Below, piece by piece: positions 34,982 through 42,406 of a DNA stretch of 64,000 nt. Both the position numbers and the translations under genes were made by a program. How positions within the stretch are numbered: position 1 is the first letter of the stretch; each line of letters starts with the position of its first letter. The notes under the pieces are model-generated. The model ran no database searches. It was not told where the DNA came from and saw only the letters and a program-made list of their open reading frames with translations. This DNA comes from Anaerolineaceae bacterium (GTDB lineage Bacteria > Chloroflexota > Anaerolineae > Aggregatilineales > Phototrophicaceae): positions 288,490 through 352,489 of the forward strand of contig JAPPOB010000007.1 of assembly GCA_028818375.1 (NCBI GenBank). Reading direction: 5' to 3'.

Positions 34982-37476
34982 ATGCCCGCCAGCAGCGCCG
35001 CGCCCACCGCCACCGCGAAGGCCGTCGCCAGCGCTTCCGCCTGCAGCGTCGGCGTCAGCGCCCAGCCGAAGGCGCGCAGGTTCACGACCCGCACCATCAC
35101 CAGCGCCACCAGCGCGCCCACCGGCAGGGACAGGGCGCCGGCCGTCACGCCCATCAGCCCCGTCTGCAGCAGGGTGTAGCGCCAGAGCTGGACCGGCGAC
35201 ATGCCGCAGGCGCGCAGCACGCCGTATTGCCGCGTGTGTTCCAGCTGCAGGGCCAGCAGCGCGCTGAGGATGCCGATGAAGGCCACCAGGATCGCCAGCA
35301 ACTGCAGCGCGCCGGTGATCATGAAGGTGCGCTCAAAGAGCACGAAGACGTCGGCGCGCAGTTCGCTGTTGGCGCGCGCCAGCAGGTTCTTGTCCGCCAG
35401 AATGTCACTGCGCAGTCGCTCCAGCAGGTCCGCCGACGACGCGCCATCCTCCAGAATGAGTCCCAGCGAGGAGATCCAGGGGTCGTCGTAAAGCGCGCGG
35501 TAGGCGACGGCTTCCATCAGGACCGTGCCCTGGTCGCTGGAGTAGTCGTAGTACACGCCGGCCACGGGGAAGCTGCGCGGCCCGCGGTCCGTCTGCAGCG
35601 TCAGGCGGGCGTTATCCGGGTCGATGCCGCGGCGGAAGGCGAAGGACTCGGAGACCAGCAACTGCCCTTCGCCAAGGGCCGTCCAGGCGTCTTCCACCCC
35701 CAGCCAGGCAAAACGCCGTTCCCCCTGCGTGACATCGCCGGACACGACGTCCAGGTTCACCGGCGGCAGTTGCGGATAGTCCGGCGCGTCCACGGCGACC
35801 GCGCGCACCCACACCGCCTGCGCCACGCCGGGCAGGGACTGCAGCCCGGCGACGATGGCGGGGTCCACGTCGCGGGTCTCGCCCTGGCTGCGGTTGCCGG
35901 CGAAGAGCGTCGTCGAAATGTAGATATCCGCCGCCAGCGTGACGTCCAGCCAGTTGGAGACCGCGTTGCGATAGCTGGCGATGGTCATGCCGACGCCGAC
36001 GATCACGCTGACGGCCACGGTCAGGGCGGCCACGGCCACGGCGCTACGGCTGAGCGAGCGCAGCACGGCGCGCGGCGCCATACGTCCGCTGACGCCGAAT
36101 AGTCGCCCGGTGACCGGCGTCAGGGCGCGCAGCAGCAGGGTCAACGCCAGCGGCGCCAGCGCGGCGCCGGCGACGATGAAGGCTGTCAGCGCGATGAAGG
36201 CGAGGCGGATGTTCCCGCCAGGCAGTTGCAGCAATGCCAGCGCCAGCAGCGCCAGGGCGAGGGCCACGCCACTGGCCAGGGGGAGCAGGCGGCGCGCGCG
36301 TCCCTCCAGACCGGAGCGCAGCATGGCCCCCGCCGGCGGGGTGAAGGTCGCCTCCAGGGCCGGCAAACAGGCCGCGCCGAGGCTGGCCAGCACGCCCGCC
36401 GCGATGCCGCGCAGCAGAGTCCGGGGCGCCACCGGCAGGCCCTGCACGTTCACCGAGAAGTAGAGGTCGCTGATGGTCTGCGTCACGAGGGCGACCGTCA
36501 CGCGGCCGAAAATCAGCCCCAGGCCGATCCCCGCCAGGGTGCCCAGGGCGCCGGCGATCAGCGCCTCGCCGAGGATGAAGGCGAAGATCTGACGGCGGCT
36601 GGCGCCCAGCGCGCGCAAGGTGGCGATCAGCGGTCGTCGCTGCACCACGCTGAAGACCACCGTGTTGTAGATGAGGAAGACGCCGACCACCAGCGCCATT
36701 ACGCTCAGCGACTCCAGGCTGATCTCGAAGGCCTCGGTCATTTGTGACAGGCTGTCGTCGTCCTCCTGCGCCGCGCTGAGCGTCACGCCCGCCGGCAGCA
36801 GGGCGCGCAAGTCGTCGAGATCCTGCTCCGGCGGCAGCAGCAGATCGATGCGGGTGATGCGCCCCGCCATGCCCAGCAATTCCTGGGCCGTGGCGATGTC
36901 AGTCAGCAGCAGATCATCCAGCGCCTGGCTGCTGACGCGGTCCGTGGGTTGCAGCAGCCCGGCCACGCGCACCGTGGCGAGGCGATCGCCGCTGCGCAGA
37001 GTCAACTCGTCGCCTGGCGCGACCCCGAAGCGTTCGGCCAGGGGTTGGCTGGGCAGCACCAGACCGGGCTCGCTGACGAGGCGCGTGAAGACCCGCAGGT
37101 CGATGCTGCCGCCTTCCGCCAGATAGTCGCGGAAGGGCGCCTCGGCGAAGGGGTCCACGCCCAGCAGGCGCAGGGGGCGCTCGCCCAGATCGTCGACGCG
37201 CACCTGGCGGCTGATCACCGGCGCGGCGTTGCGCAGGCCGGCCTCGCGGCGTAACTGCGTGTAGAGCGCCGTGGGCAGGCCGCCCGGCCCGCCGGCAATG
37301 CTGTGCGTGGCGCGGCCGCGCACACTGCGCGCGCTGAGGGCGAAGGCCTGACTGGCGGCGCTGTTGGCGAGGTCGATGGCGATCACCATGGCCACGCCGA
37401 GGGCCACACCGATGAGCAGCAGGGTGGATTGCAGGAAGCGCTGCGCCAGGGAGCGCTGTACCAGACGCAGAATCAC
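34924..37476 (-). CDS. FtsX-family ABC transporter permease
   Basis: 850 residues with two FtsX modules and about ten membrane helices. The N-terminal helix (LLLIGVALGVAMVIAIDLA) leads to a large MacB-type periplasmic domain. Three helices follow with VFLIYNTVVFSVVQRRPLIATLRALGASRRQIFAFILGEA blocks. The second half repeats this arrangement and ends in HTRQYGVLRACGMSPVQLWRY and a final helix pair. Such duplicated permeases work with LolD-type ATPases to extract or export lipids, peptides or lipoproteins. The ATPase is two genes upstream (37960-38706), so this is the last gene of a four-gene leftward operon. Confidence 0.9.
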   Translation of the reverse strand: MILRLVQRSLAQRFLQSTLLLIGVALGVAMVIAIDLANSAASQAFALSARSVRGRATHSIAGGPGGLPTALYTQLRREAGLRNAAPVISRQVRVDDLGERPLRLLGVDPFAEAPFRDYLAEGGSIDLRVFTRLVSEPGLVLPSQPLAERFGVAPGDELTLRSGDRLATVRVAGLLQPTDRVSSQALDDLLLTDIATAQELLGMAGRITRIDLLLPPEQDLDDLRALLPAGVTLSAAQEDDDSLSQMTEAFEISLESLSVMALVVGVFLIYNTVVFSVVQRRPLIATLRALGASRRQIFAFILGEALIAGALGTLAGIGLGLIFGRVTVALVTQTISDLYFSVNVQGLPVAPRTLLRGIAAGVLASLGAACLPALEATFTPPAGAMLRSGLEGRARRLLPLASGVALALALLALALLQLPGGNIRLAFIALTAFIVAGAALAPLALTLLLRALTPVTGRLFGVSGRMAPRAVLRSLSRSAVAVAALTVAVSVIVGVGMTIASYRNAVSNWLDVTLAADIYISTTLFAGNRSQGETRDVDPAIVAGLQSLPGVAQAVWVRAVAVDAPDYPQLPPVNLDVVSGDVTQGERRFAWLGVEDAWTALGEGQLLVSESFAFRRGIDPDNARLTLQTDRGPRSFPVAGVYYDYSSDQGTVLMEAVAYRALYDDPWISSLGLILEDGASSADLLERLRSDILADKNLLARANSELRADVFVLFERTFMITGALQLLAILVAFIGILSALLALQLEHTRQYGVLRACGMSPVQLWRYTLLQTGLMGVTAGALSLPVGALVALVMVRVVNLRAFGWALTPTLQAEALATAFAVAVGAALLAGIYPAWRLGRLATALALRSE

Positions 37477-37540
37477 AGGGCGGCTGGCTCCCGGGACGAT
37501 GGCGCTGCGTTCGAGGGGCGAATTGCCGGGGCTATCGGGT

Positions 37541-37963
37541 TCAGACCTCCGGGCCGGCCGGCTCGGGGTCGCAGCCGAGGCGCTGCAACGCTTCCAGGGC
37601 CGCCGCGCGCAGCTTGCCGTCGGCGGAACCCGCGATCAACAGCAGGGGTTCGATGGCGCGGTCGTCGCCGAGGCGTCCCAGCGAGCGCGCCGCGTGCAGG
37701 GGCGTCTGCATGCCGGGCGCGTCCAGCGCGTTGATGAGCGGCTGCACGGCGCGGGTATCCCCCAGGCGCCCCAGCATGAGCGCCGCGCGGCCGCGCACGA
37801 TGAGGTCCTCGTTACGGTTCTGCAGCGCCATGATCAGCGCCTTGACGGCCTCGTCGCCGCCGACCAGGCCCAGTTTCATGACGGCGCTGCGCCGGCGCTT
37901 CTTGTTGTAATCGCCCAGTTCGCTCAGATACTGGCGGATTTGTGAGCGGTCCGGCCTGCTCAT
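37541..37963 (-). CDS. HEAT-repeat protein inside the ABC operon
   Basis: 140 residues. Three or so PBS-lyase-type HEAT repeats with the A....LG.LGD..A...L..AL pattern: [64 protein letters not shown]. Soluble and probably a protein-binding scaffold. Its ATG overlaps the stop of the ATPase gene (37960-37963), so it is translationally coupled and probably acts with the transporter, an uncommon accessory. Confidence 0.8.
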   Translation of the reverse strand: MSRPDRSQIRQYLSELGDYNKKRRRSAVMKLGLVGGDEAVKALIMALQNRNEDLIVRGRAALMLGRLGDTRAVQPLINALDAPGMQTPLHAARSLGRLGDDRAIEPLLLIAGSADGKLRAAALEALQRLGCDPEPAGPEV

Positions 37964-38706
37964 GAACCTTCTCCTGCGCCCGTCCCTGCCGCCACGACCT
38001 CCGGCCCGCGCTGGCGCGCGCCCGCCGTCACCGTCAGCGCGCCGTCTTCGATTCGGCCCACGCGGTCGGCCAGATTCAGTGTCCCCGCGTCGTGGGTGGC
38101 CATCACCAGCGTTTTGCCGGCGTCGCGCGTCAGGGTCAGCAGGAGTGCCATGACGCGCTCGGCGCTGTCGCTGTCGAGGTTGCCGGTGGGCTCGTCCGCC
38201 AGGATGAGCGCCGGTTCGCGGATCAGGGCGCGCGCGATGGCGACGCGCTGCTGCTCGCCCGCGCTGAGCAGGTCCGGGAACTGGTCGGCCAGGGGCTCAA
38301 GGCCGGTCTGCGCCAGCAGGTCGCGGGCGCGGGCGCGGGGAGCCGGCCCGCCTTCGCCGGCCAGTTCCGCCGGCAGCACCACGTTCTCCAGCACGGTCAG
38401 GATGGGGATCAGGTTGAAGAACTGGAAGACGATGCCGATATGATCGCGGCGGAAGCGCGTCAGTTCGCGTTCGCCCAGCGCGCCGAGATCGCGCCCGGCG
38501 ACGCGCACCGTGCCGGAATCGGGCCGGTCGATGCCGCTCAGCATGTTGAGCAGCGTGCTCTTGCCACTGCCGCTGCGGCCAAGGAAGACGAGAAACTCGC
38601 CCTCATCCACGCGCAGGTCGATCTCGTTAAGCACGACACGGCGGCGCTCGGCGGCGCCAAAGGCGCGACTGAGACCGCGCAGTTCAACGACCGTGGCGGC
38701 GTTCAC
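37960..38706 (-). CDS. LolD/MacB-type ABC ATPase
   Basis: 248 residues. Walker A is GRSGSGKST near residue 43, with a Q-loop in [16 protein letters not shown] (typical of LolD/MacB). The signature reads [15 protein letters not shown], with A in place of the usual G at the third position. Walker B is [13 protein letters not shown]. It overlaps the genes on both sides (ATGA-type junctions at 38703-38706 and 37960-37963). It energises the FtsX-family permease at the end of the operon. Confidence 0.93.
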   Translation of the reverse strand: MNAATVVELRGLSRAFGAAERRRVVLNEIDLRVDEGEFLVFLGRSGSGKSTLLNMLSGIDRPDSGTVRVAGRDLGALGERELTRFRRDHIGIVFQFFNLIPILTVLENVVLPAELAGEGGPAPRARARDLLAQTGLEPLADQFPDLLSAGEQQRVAIARALIREPALILADEPTGNLDSDSAERVMALLLTLTRDAGKTLVMATHDAGTLNLADRVGRIEDGALTVTAGARQRGPEVVAAGTGAGEGS

Positions 38707-39491
38707 GTGGCCCGGTCCCGCGTCAGCAGACGCTGCGCCAGCTGCAGGGCGACGAGGGCGATCAGCGCGGGCAGGGCCAGCGGCAGCAGCAGTTCCAGCG
38801 CGATGCGCCAGGGCGCCGAGAGCTCCAGCAGGCGCGGCATGTTGATGAGCAGGAAGTAGAAAAAGATCTGCCCGCCAATGGCGAGGTTGGCGTGGACGCG
38901 CACCGGCGCCAGGGCGCCGGTGGCCAGCGCCAGCGCCGCCACCATCAGCGGCTCCAGCATCAGCCGCAGCAGGGCGGAAAGCAGGCCGAGCAGGAGCGCG
39001 ACGCGCGAGGCGAGGGAATGGTCCTCAAAGGGCCAGTAGCGCGCGTAGAGCACACCGATGACCGGCAGGGTCAGCAGGGAGGCGACCATGATGATCAGGC
39101 CCAGGTCCTCCACCTGGCGCCACACGCCGGCGGCCGCCTTGCTGTAAAGGATCTGCCGCAGGGACATGGGCGTGGTGCGCAGCAGGATCAGGGTGTTGTC
39201 GCGCTGTTCCTCCACCACCAGCTGCACGGTGAAGAAGCCGACGCGCAGCAGCAGCCGGGCGTAGAGCGCGAAAGTCGCCGGCAGCAGCACAAAGGCGACC
39301 GGCAACAGCGTAAAAATCAGGGGCAGCAGCAGGGGCAGCAGCACCGAGAGGGCCAGCAGCGCCGTCTGCGCGAGGATGATGCGCGCCAGCAGGCCGGATT
39401 CAAGCGGCAGGATTTTCCAGTGGATACCGAGGTGCCGGCGCACAACAGGGTTGGAGCGCCGCGCCCAGTGCGGCAGGCGCCGATCCAGCAT
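38703..39491 (-). CDS. Polytopic membrane protein, first gene of the ABC operon
   Basis: About 262 residues from ATG 39491, with five to six hydrophobic helices and a central EEQRDNTLILLRTTPMSLRQILYSKAAAG loop. That loop resembles the ABC-2 permease motif (E...G..E.L..TP.S...I...K). It may therefore be an ABC-2-like permease working with the same ATPase as the FtsX permease, which would be an unusual combination. No convincing Shine-Dalgarno; a TACACT -10 (39567-39572, minus strand) would leave a 70-base leader, and an upstream TTG cannot be excluded. Confidence 0.65.
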   Translation of the reverse strand: MLDRRLPHWARRSNPVVRRHLGIHWKILPLESGLLARIILAQTALLALSVLLPLLLPLIFTLLPVAFVLLPATFALYARLLLRVGFFTVQLVVEEQRDNTLILLRTTPMSLRQILYSKAAAGVWRQVEDLGLIIMVASLLTLPVIGVLYARYWPFEDHSLASRVALLLGLLSALLRLMLEPLMVAALALATGALAPVRVHANLAIGGQIFFYFLLINMPRLLELSAPWRIALELLLPLALPALIALVALQLAQRLLTRDRAT

Positions 39492-39639
39492 CGGAACAAA
39501 GGTGACGTTCCAGAAGGCCGAGCCTGCGACGCTGTTCAAGGTGTTGTCCCTGTCCCCGATGGCCTCAGTGTAGCAAAAAGGCGTCCTGGCGACGAGATGC
39601 AGTACAATCCGGTGACAGGCAAAACATGATGAGGTCTTC

Positions 39640-40158
39640 ATGAACGTCAGCGAAGCCATTCGCAGTAAACGGGCGGTGCGCGCATTCCGCGACGAGCCCC
39701 TTTCGGAAGCGGAAGTGAACGCCATTCTGGACGCGGGGCGCCGCTCGCAAAGCTCGAAGAACAGCCAGCCCTGGCACTTCATCGCCGTGCAGCAGCGCGA
39801 AAGGCTGCAGGCCATCGCCGCGCTGGGCGACAACATCGGCCACGCCGGCGGCTCGGCGCTCTGCGTGGTCATCGTGGTGCCGCAGGACAACGAGCGCACC
39901 CTGTGGCACTTCTTCGATACCGGCCAGGCGGCCGCCTACATGCAACTGGCCGGCCAGGAACTGGGCATCGGCTCCTGCCTCGGCACCGTCTACGACCCGG
40001 ACGGCCTGCGCGATCTGCTCGGCTTTCCGGCGGACCACCAGGCGCGGCTGCTGATCTCCTTCGGCTACCCGGCGGCGCAACAGCCGCGGCGCGGTCTGGG
40101 CGCGGGCGGGCGACGGCGTTTTGCCGAGGTGGCGCACCACGAGACCTGGGGCGGCTAA
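39640..40158 (+). CDS. Nitroreductase-family protein
   Basis: 172 residues. The FMN-binding pattern is typical: IRSKRAVRAFRDEPLSEAEVNAILDAG, then RRSQSSKNSQPWHFIAV, GQAAAYMQLAGQELGIGSCLG, and LLISFGYPA. It reduces nitro compounds, quinones or other electrophiles with NAD(P)H. The C-terminal Arg/Gly stretch is variable in the family. The ATG follows a TACAAT box (39603-39608). An SRPBCC-family gene follows 38 bases later. Confidence 0.88.
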   Translation: MNVSEAIRSKRAVRAFRDEPLSEAEVNAILDAGRRSQSSKNSQPWHFIAVQQRERLQAIAALGDNIGHAGGSALCVVIVVPQDNERTLWHFFDTGQAAAYMQLAGQELGIGSCLGTVYDPDGLRDLLGFPADHQARLLISFGYPAAQQPRRGLGAGGRRRFAEVAHHETWGG

Positions 40159-40196
40159 ACCACGACACGGAAGCCCTGCATCAGGGAGGAACAGGG

Positions 40197-40637
40197 ATGA
40201 AATACAGCTGCGAGTTAAGCATCGATCTGCCGCGCGACGAGGTCATCGCCCTCTTCGACGACCCCGACAACCTGGTCAAGTGGCAGCCCGGCCTGCAGAG
40301 TTTCGAGCACCTCAGCGGCGAGCCCGGGCAGCCGGGCGCGAAATCCCGCCTGCTTTACGACGAGGGCGGGCGCCGCATCGAGATGATCGAGACCATCGTG
40401 ACGCGCGACCTGCCGGAGACCTTCTCCGGCATTTACGAGGCGAAGGGCGTCTGGAACGAGGTGAGTAACCACTTCCTCGAGGAAGATGGTGTGACGCGCT
40501 GGGTGATGGACAGCGACTTCCGCTTCAGCGGCTTCATGCTGCTGATGTTGATTTTCATGCGGGGCGCCTTCCGCAAGCAGACGGAAAAGACCATGCAACG
40601 CTTCAAGGACTTCGCGGAAGGGCGCGAGGTGACGTAA
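40197..40637 (+). CDS. SRPBCC (START/polyketide-cyclase-like) protein
   Basis: 146 residues. The N-terminus KYSCELSIDLPRDEVIALFDDPDNLVKWQPGLQSFEHLSG is the helix-grip entry of the SRPBCC superfamily (ligand-binding cavity). The middle is beta-rich and the C-terminal helix is MRGAFRKQTEKTMQRFKDFAEG. It probably binds a hydrophobic ligand or lipid; no catalytic residue is evident. AGGGAGGAACAGGG precedes the ATG. It is cotranscribed with or close behind the nitroreductase gene. Confidence 0.78.
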   Translation: MKYSCELSIDLPRDEVIALFDDPDNLVKWQPGLQSFEHLSGEPGQPGAKSRLLYDEGGRRIEMIETIVTRDLPETFSGIYEAKGVWNEVSNHFLEEDGVTRWVMDSDFRFSGFMLLMLIFMRGAFRKQTEKTMQRFKDFAEGREVT

Positions 40638-40645
40638 GGCGCTGA

Positions 40646-41377
40646 TTAGCCTGCGATGTCACAACCGAGGAAGCGCCGCCCCTGCCCCTGACAGGCCTCC
40701 AGCACGGAGAAGCTGCCGGCGGCGGGGTCGATGACCAGGTCGCCCGGCACAGTGACCGCCGCGATCAGCCTGGCCTGCAGTTCGACCGGCTTGCGATGCG
40801 TGTGGCGGCCGCGCTCCACCCGCTCGCGCCAGACGTCGGGGATGTCATGCGCCGTCCAGACGCCGCGGGCGCGGCGCGGCGCCTTCTGCAACACGACCAG
40901 GTGCTCGCTCTGGCGGCGGCTGCGGTAGCCCATGCCCATGCGGCCCTTGTCCCAGGTGATCATGTCCACCACCTCCAGGCGCGTCCCCGTCAGCCAGGGG
41001 CTGAAGCCGCTGCAGAGGTGGAACTTGTCCAGCCACAGGAAGAGGTGGCCGCTGGCCCGCAGGGCGCGGTCGATGCCCTGGATGAAGGCGGCGATGGTCG
41101 CCTCGTCCATCTGTTGCAGGGCGGCCCGACGCCGGCCGCGATTGACGCCCTCGTTGCCGTAGGCCAGTTTGTCGAGCACGCCGCGGTACTGCGGATCGAG
41201 GAAGGCGAGGGGGACTTCCTCCTCCGGCAGGCGCGCGAGGAAGTCCAGGCCGTCCATTTTGAGGCGGGTGTTGAAGCGCAGGTCGGAGGGGAGTGGGAAT
41301 CCCGGCGCTGCTGCGTCGCAGGGAGGGGACGGGACCCTACTGTGCGATGAGGCGGGGGCAGGAATGCCGCTGTGCAT
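40646..41377 (-). CDS. DNA methyltransferase-like protein (DPQY motif)
   Basis: 243 residues from ATG 41377. RFNTRLKMDGLDFLARLPEEEVPLAFLDPQYRG is the N4/N6 DNA-methylase entry, with the catalytic motif IV reading DPQY rather than DPPY. TAHDIPDVWRE and HTHRKPVELQARLI are the conserved later motifs. VPGDLVIDPAAGSFSVLEACQGQGRRFLGCDI is the SAM motif I (F.G.G replaced by AAGSFS). This order puts the SAM motif at the C-terminus (beta class). No restriction gene is adjacent, so it may be an orphan methylase. GC content is like the neighbours. It ends 9 bases from the convergent SRPBCC gene. Confidence 0.78.
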   Translation of the reverse strand: MHSGIPAPASSHSRVPSPPCDAAAPGFPLPSDLRFNTRLKMDGLDFLARLPEEEVPLAFLDPQYRGVLDKLAYGNEGVNRGRRRAALQQMDEATIAAFIQGIDRALRASGHLFLWLDKFHLCSGFSPWLTGTRLEVVDMITWDKGRMGMGYRSRRQSEHLVVLQKAPRRARGVWTAHDIPDVWRERVERGRHTHRKPVELQARLIAAVTVPGDLVIDPAAGSFSVLEACQGQGRRFLGCDIAG

Positions 41378-41402
41378 GCTTCGTGATCAGGAGAGGCTGA
41401 AG

Positions 41403-41987
41403 TTAACGGGTTGCTCGTCTTTTCCGTTCTACACGTTGCAGAAAAGCACGGTCAATTTCCACGCGTTCGTCGGCTGCTCGCCTAATCTCATTGGCGAAGC
41501 TTTGACTCCCGTAGAACAGCCACACCTGTATCCCTTCAGATCGAGCCAACTCGATGGCTGGCAGGAAGTCACTGTCGCCGGTTACAACCGCCGCATGGGT
41601 GATCTGCCTCTTTGTACACAACTGCGTGAAATCCAGCCCCAACAACAAGTCAACTCCCTTTTGTTCGAAAATCTTTTTTCCCTCGGAACTGAGGCCTCGG
41701 TACTTCAATTGGCCCTGTCGCACTACATATCTCGGCAATTCCTCCAGCCACTCGAAGAATTGGTGCTTTTTCTCATAGCGTCTGTTTTCTTCGTTGGTCG
41801 TTGGGCGAGATTTGTACGGCAGGCAATCATAGTAGTACGTTCTTGAGATATCCAAAGGTTCTTCTGTACCTATCGCAACAGTGTCCCGAACAAGATGTGG
41901 AAACTTTTCAAAGTCAACCCATACGTCAGCTTGCTGTGCCAAAGTACTCAGATACCCTCCATCTATAAAAATCGCGAGCCGTGCCAT
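41403..41987 (-). CDS. NYN-domain (PIN-like nuclease) protein
   Basis: 194 residues. NYN/LabA-type nuclease fold with acidic residues in the expected places: IFIDGGYL at the start, KGVDLLLGLDF near residue 108, and VVTGDSDFLPAIELARSEG near residue 135. These would bind a metal for RNA or DNA cleavage. The composition is much AT-richer than the flanking genes, so it was probably acquired. The ATG lies downstream of a nested inverted repeat (42019-42094) in its own leader. No toxin-antitoxin partner is visible. Confidence 0.82.
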   Translation of the reverse strand: MARLAIFIDGGYLSTLAQQADVWVDFEKFPHLVRDTVAIGTEEPLDISRTYYYDCLPYKSRPTTNEENRRYEKKHQFFEWLEELPRYVVRQGQLKYRGLSSEGKKIFEQKGVDLLLGLDFTQLCTKRQITHAAVVTGDSDFLPAIELARSEGIQVWLFYGSQSFANEIRRAADERVEIDRAFLQRVERKRRATR

Positions 41988-42018
41988 ATCTTTTCCCTAA
42001 TAAAACTTCTTCGGCCGG

Positions 42019-42094
42019 CAATACCCCAAAATTAAACCTGGCATACTCTATGAGCCCAATTCGGGTCCCACTTCGAGGATGCCAGGGGGTATTG
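42019..42094. repeat. Nested inverted repeat in the NYN gene leader
   Basis: The outer arms CAATACCCC (42019-42027) and GGGGTATTG (42086-42094) are perfect complements. The inner arms CCTGGCAT (42037-42044) and ATGCCAGG (42079-42086) are also perfect. On the minus strand this is a large hairpin with a 9-base bulge, 32 bases upstream of the NYN start. TTGACA (42126-42131, minus strand) lies further upstream. Confidence 0.75.
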
Positions 42095-42103
42095 TGCATA
42101 ATA

Positions 42104-42406
42104 GGGTAACGCACACTTTAGCCGCTGTCAAGCATTTTCCGCCTGACGATACTGACAAGTCTCCCCTTACTAACCGCCAACTTCACAGAAAGACCGGGCG
42201 CATACGGCCCGGCCTCTCTCTATTCACCTGACATACCCCCGCGAATACCCTCCGGCACCGAGATGCCCAAGAGGCAGGTTAACGCCAAGGTGCATGATAC
42301 ATAGAGGTCACGTCAGAATCGCGACACTGTCAATCTCTCTGGCGCCGCACCGGCCCTTCGATTGCGTTACAGTCTGAAGCGCGTCACGACCGAAGGAGCC
42401 TGCCTC
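42104..42406. other. Intergenic stretch, no gene seen
   Basis: AT-richer than the neighbours on its left side. It contains the TTGACA of the presumed NYN promoter and a 6-bp GC hairpin near 42200 (CCGGGC...GCCCGG) followed by a pyrimidine run. The last 20 bases carry the GH32 ribosome site. I see no open frame with coding character. Confidence 0.5.

Noticed and set aside
42037..42086. Possible tRNA or tRNA remnant in the NYN leader hairpin
   Set aside because: The acceptor-like arms are only 50 bases apart in total span, and there is no T-loop GTTCRANNC or anticodon arm; it is a simple nested palindrome.
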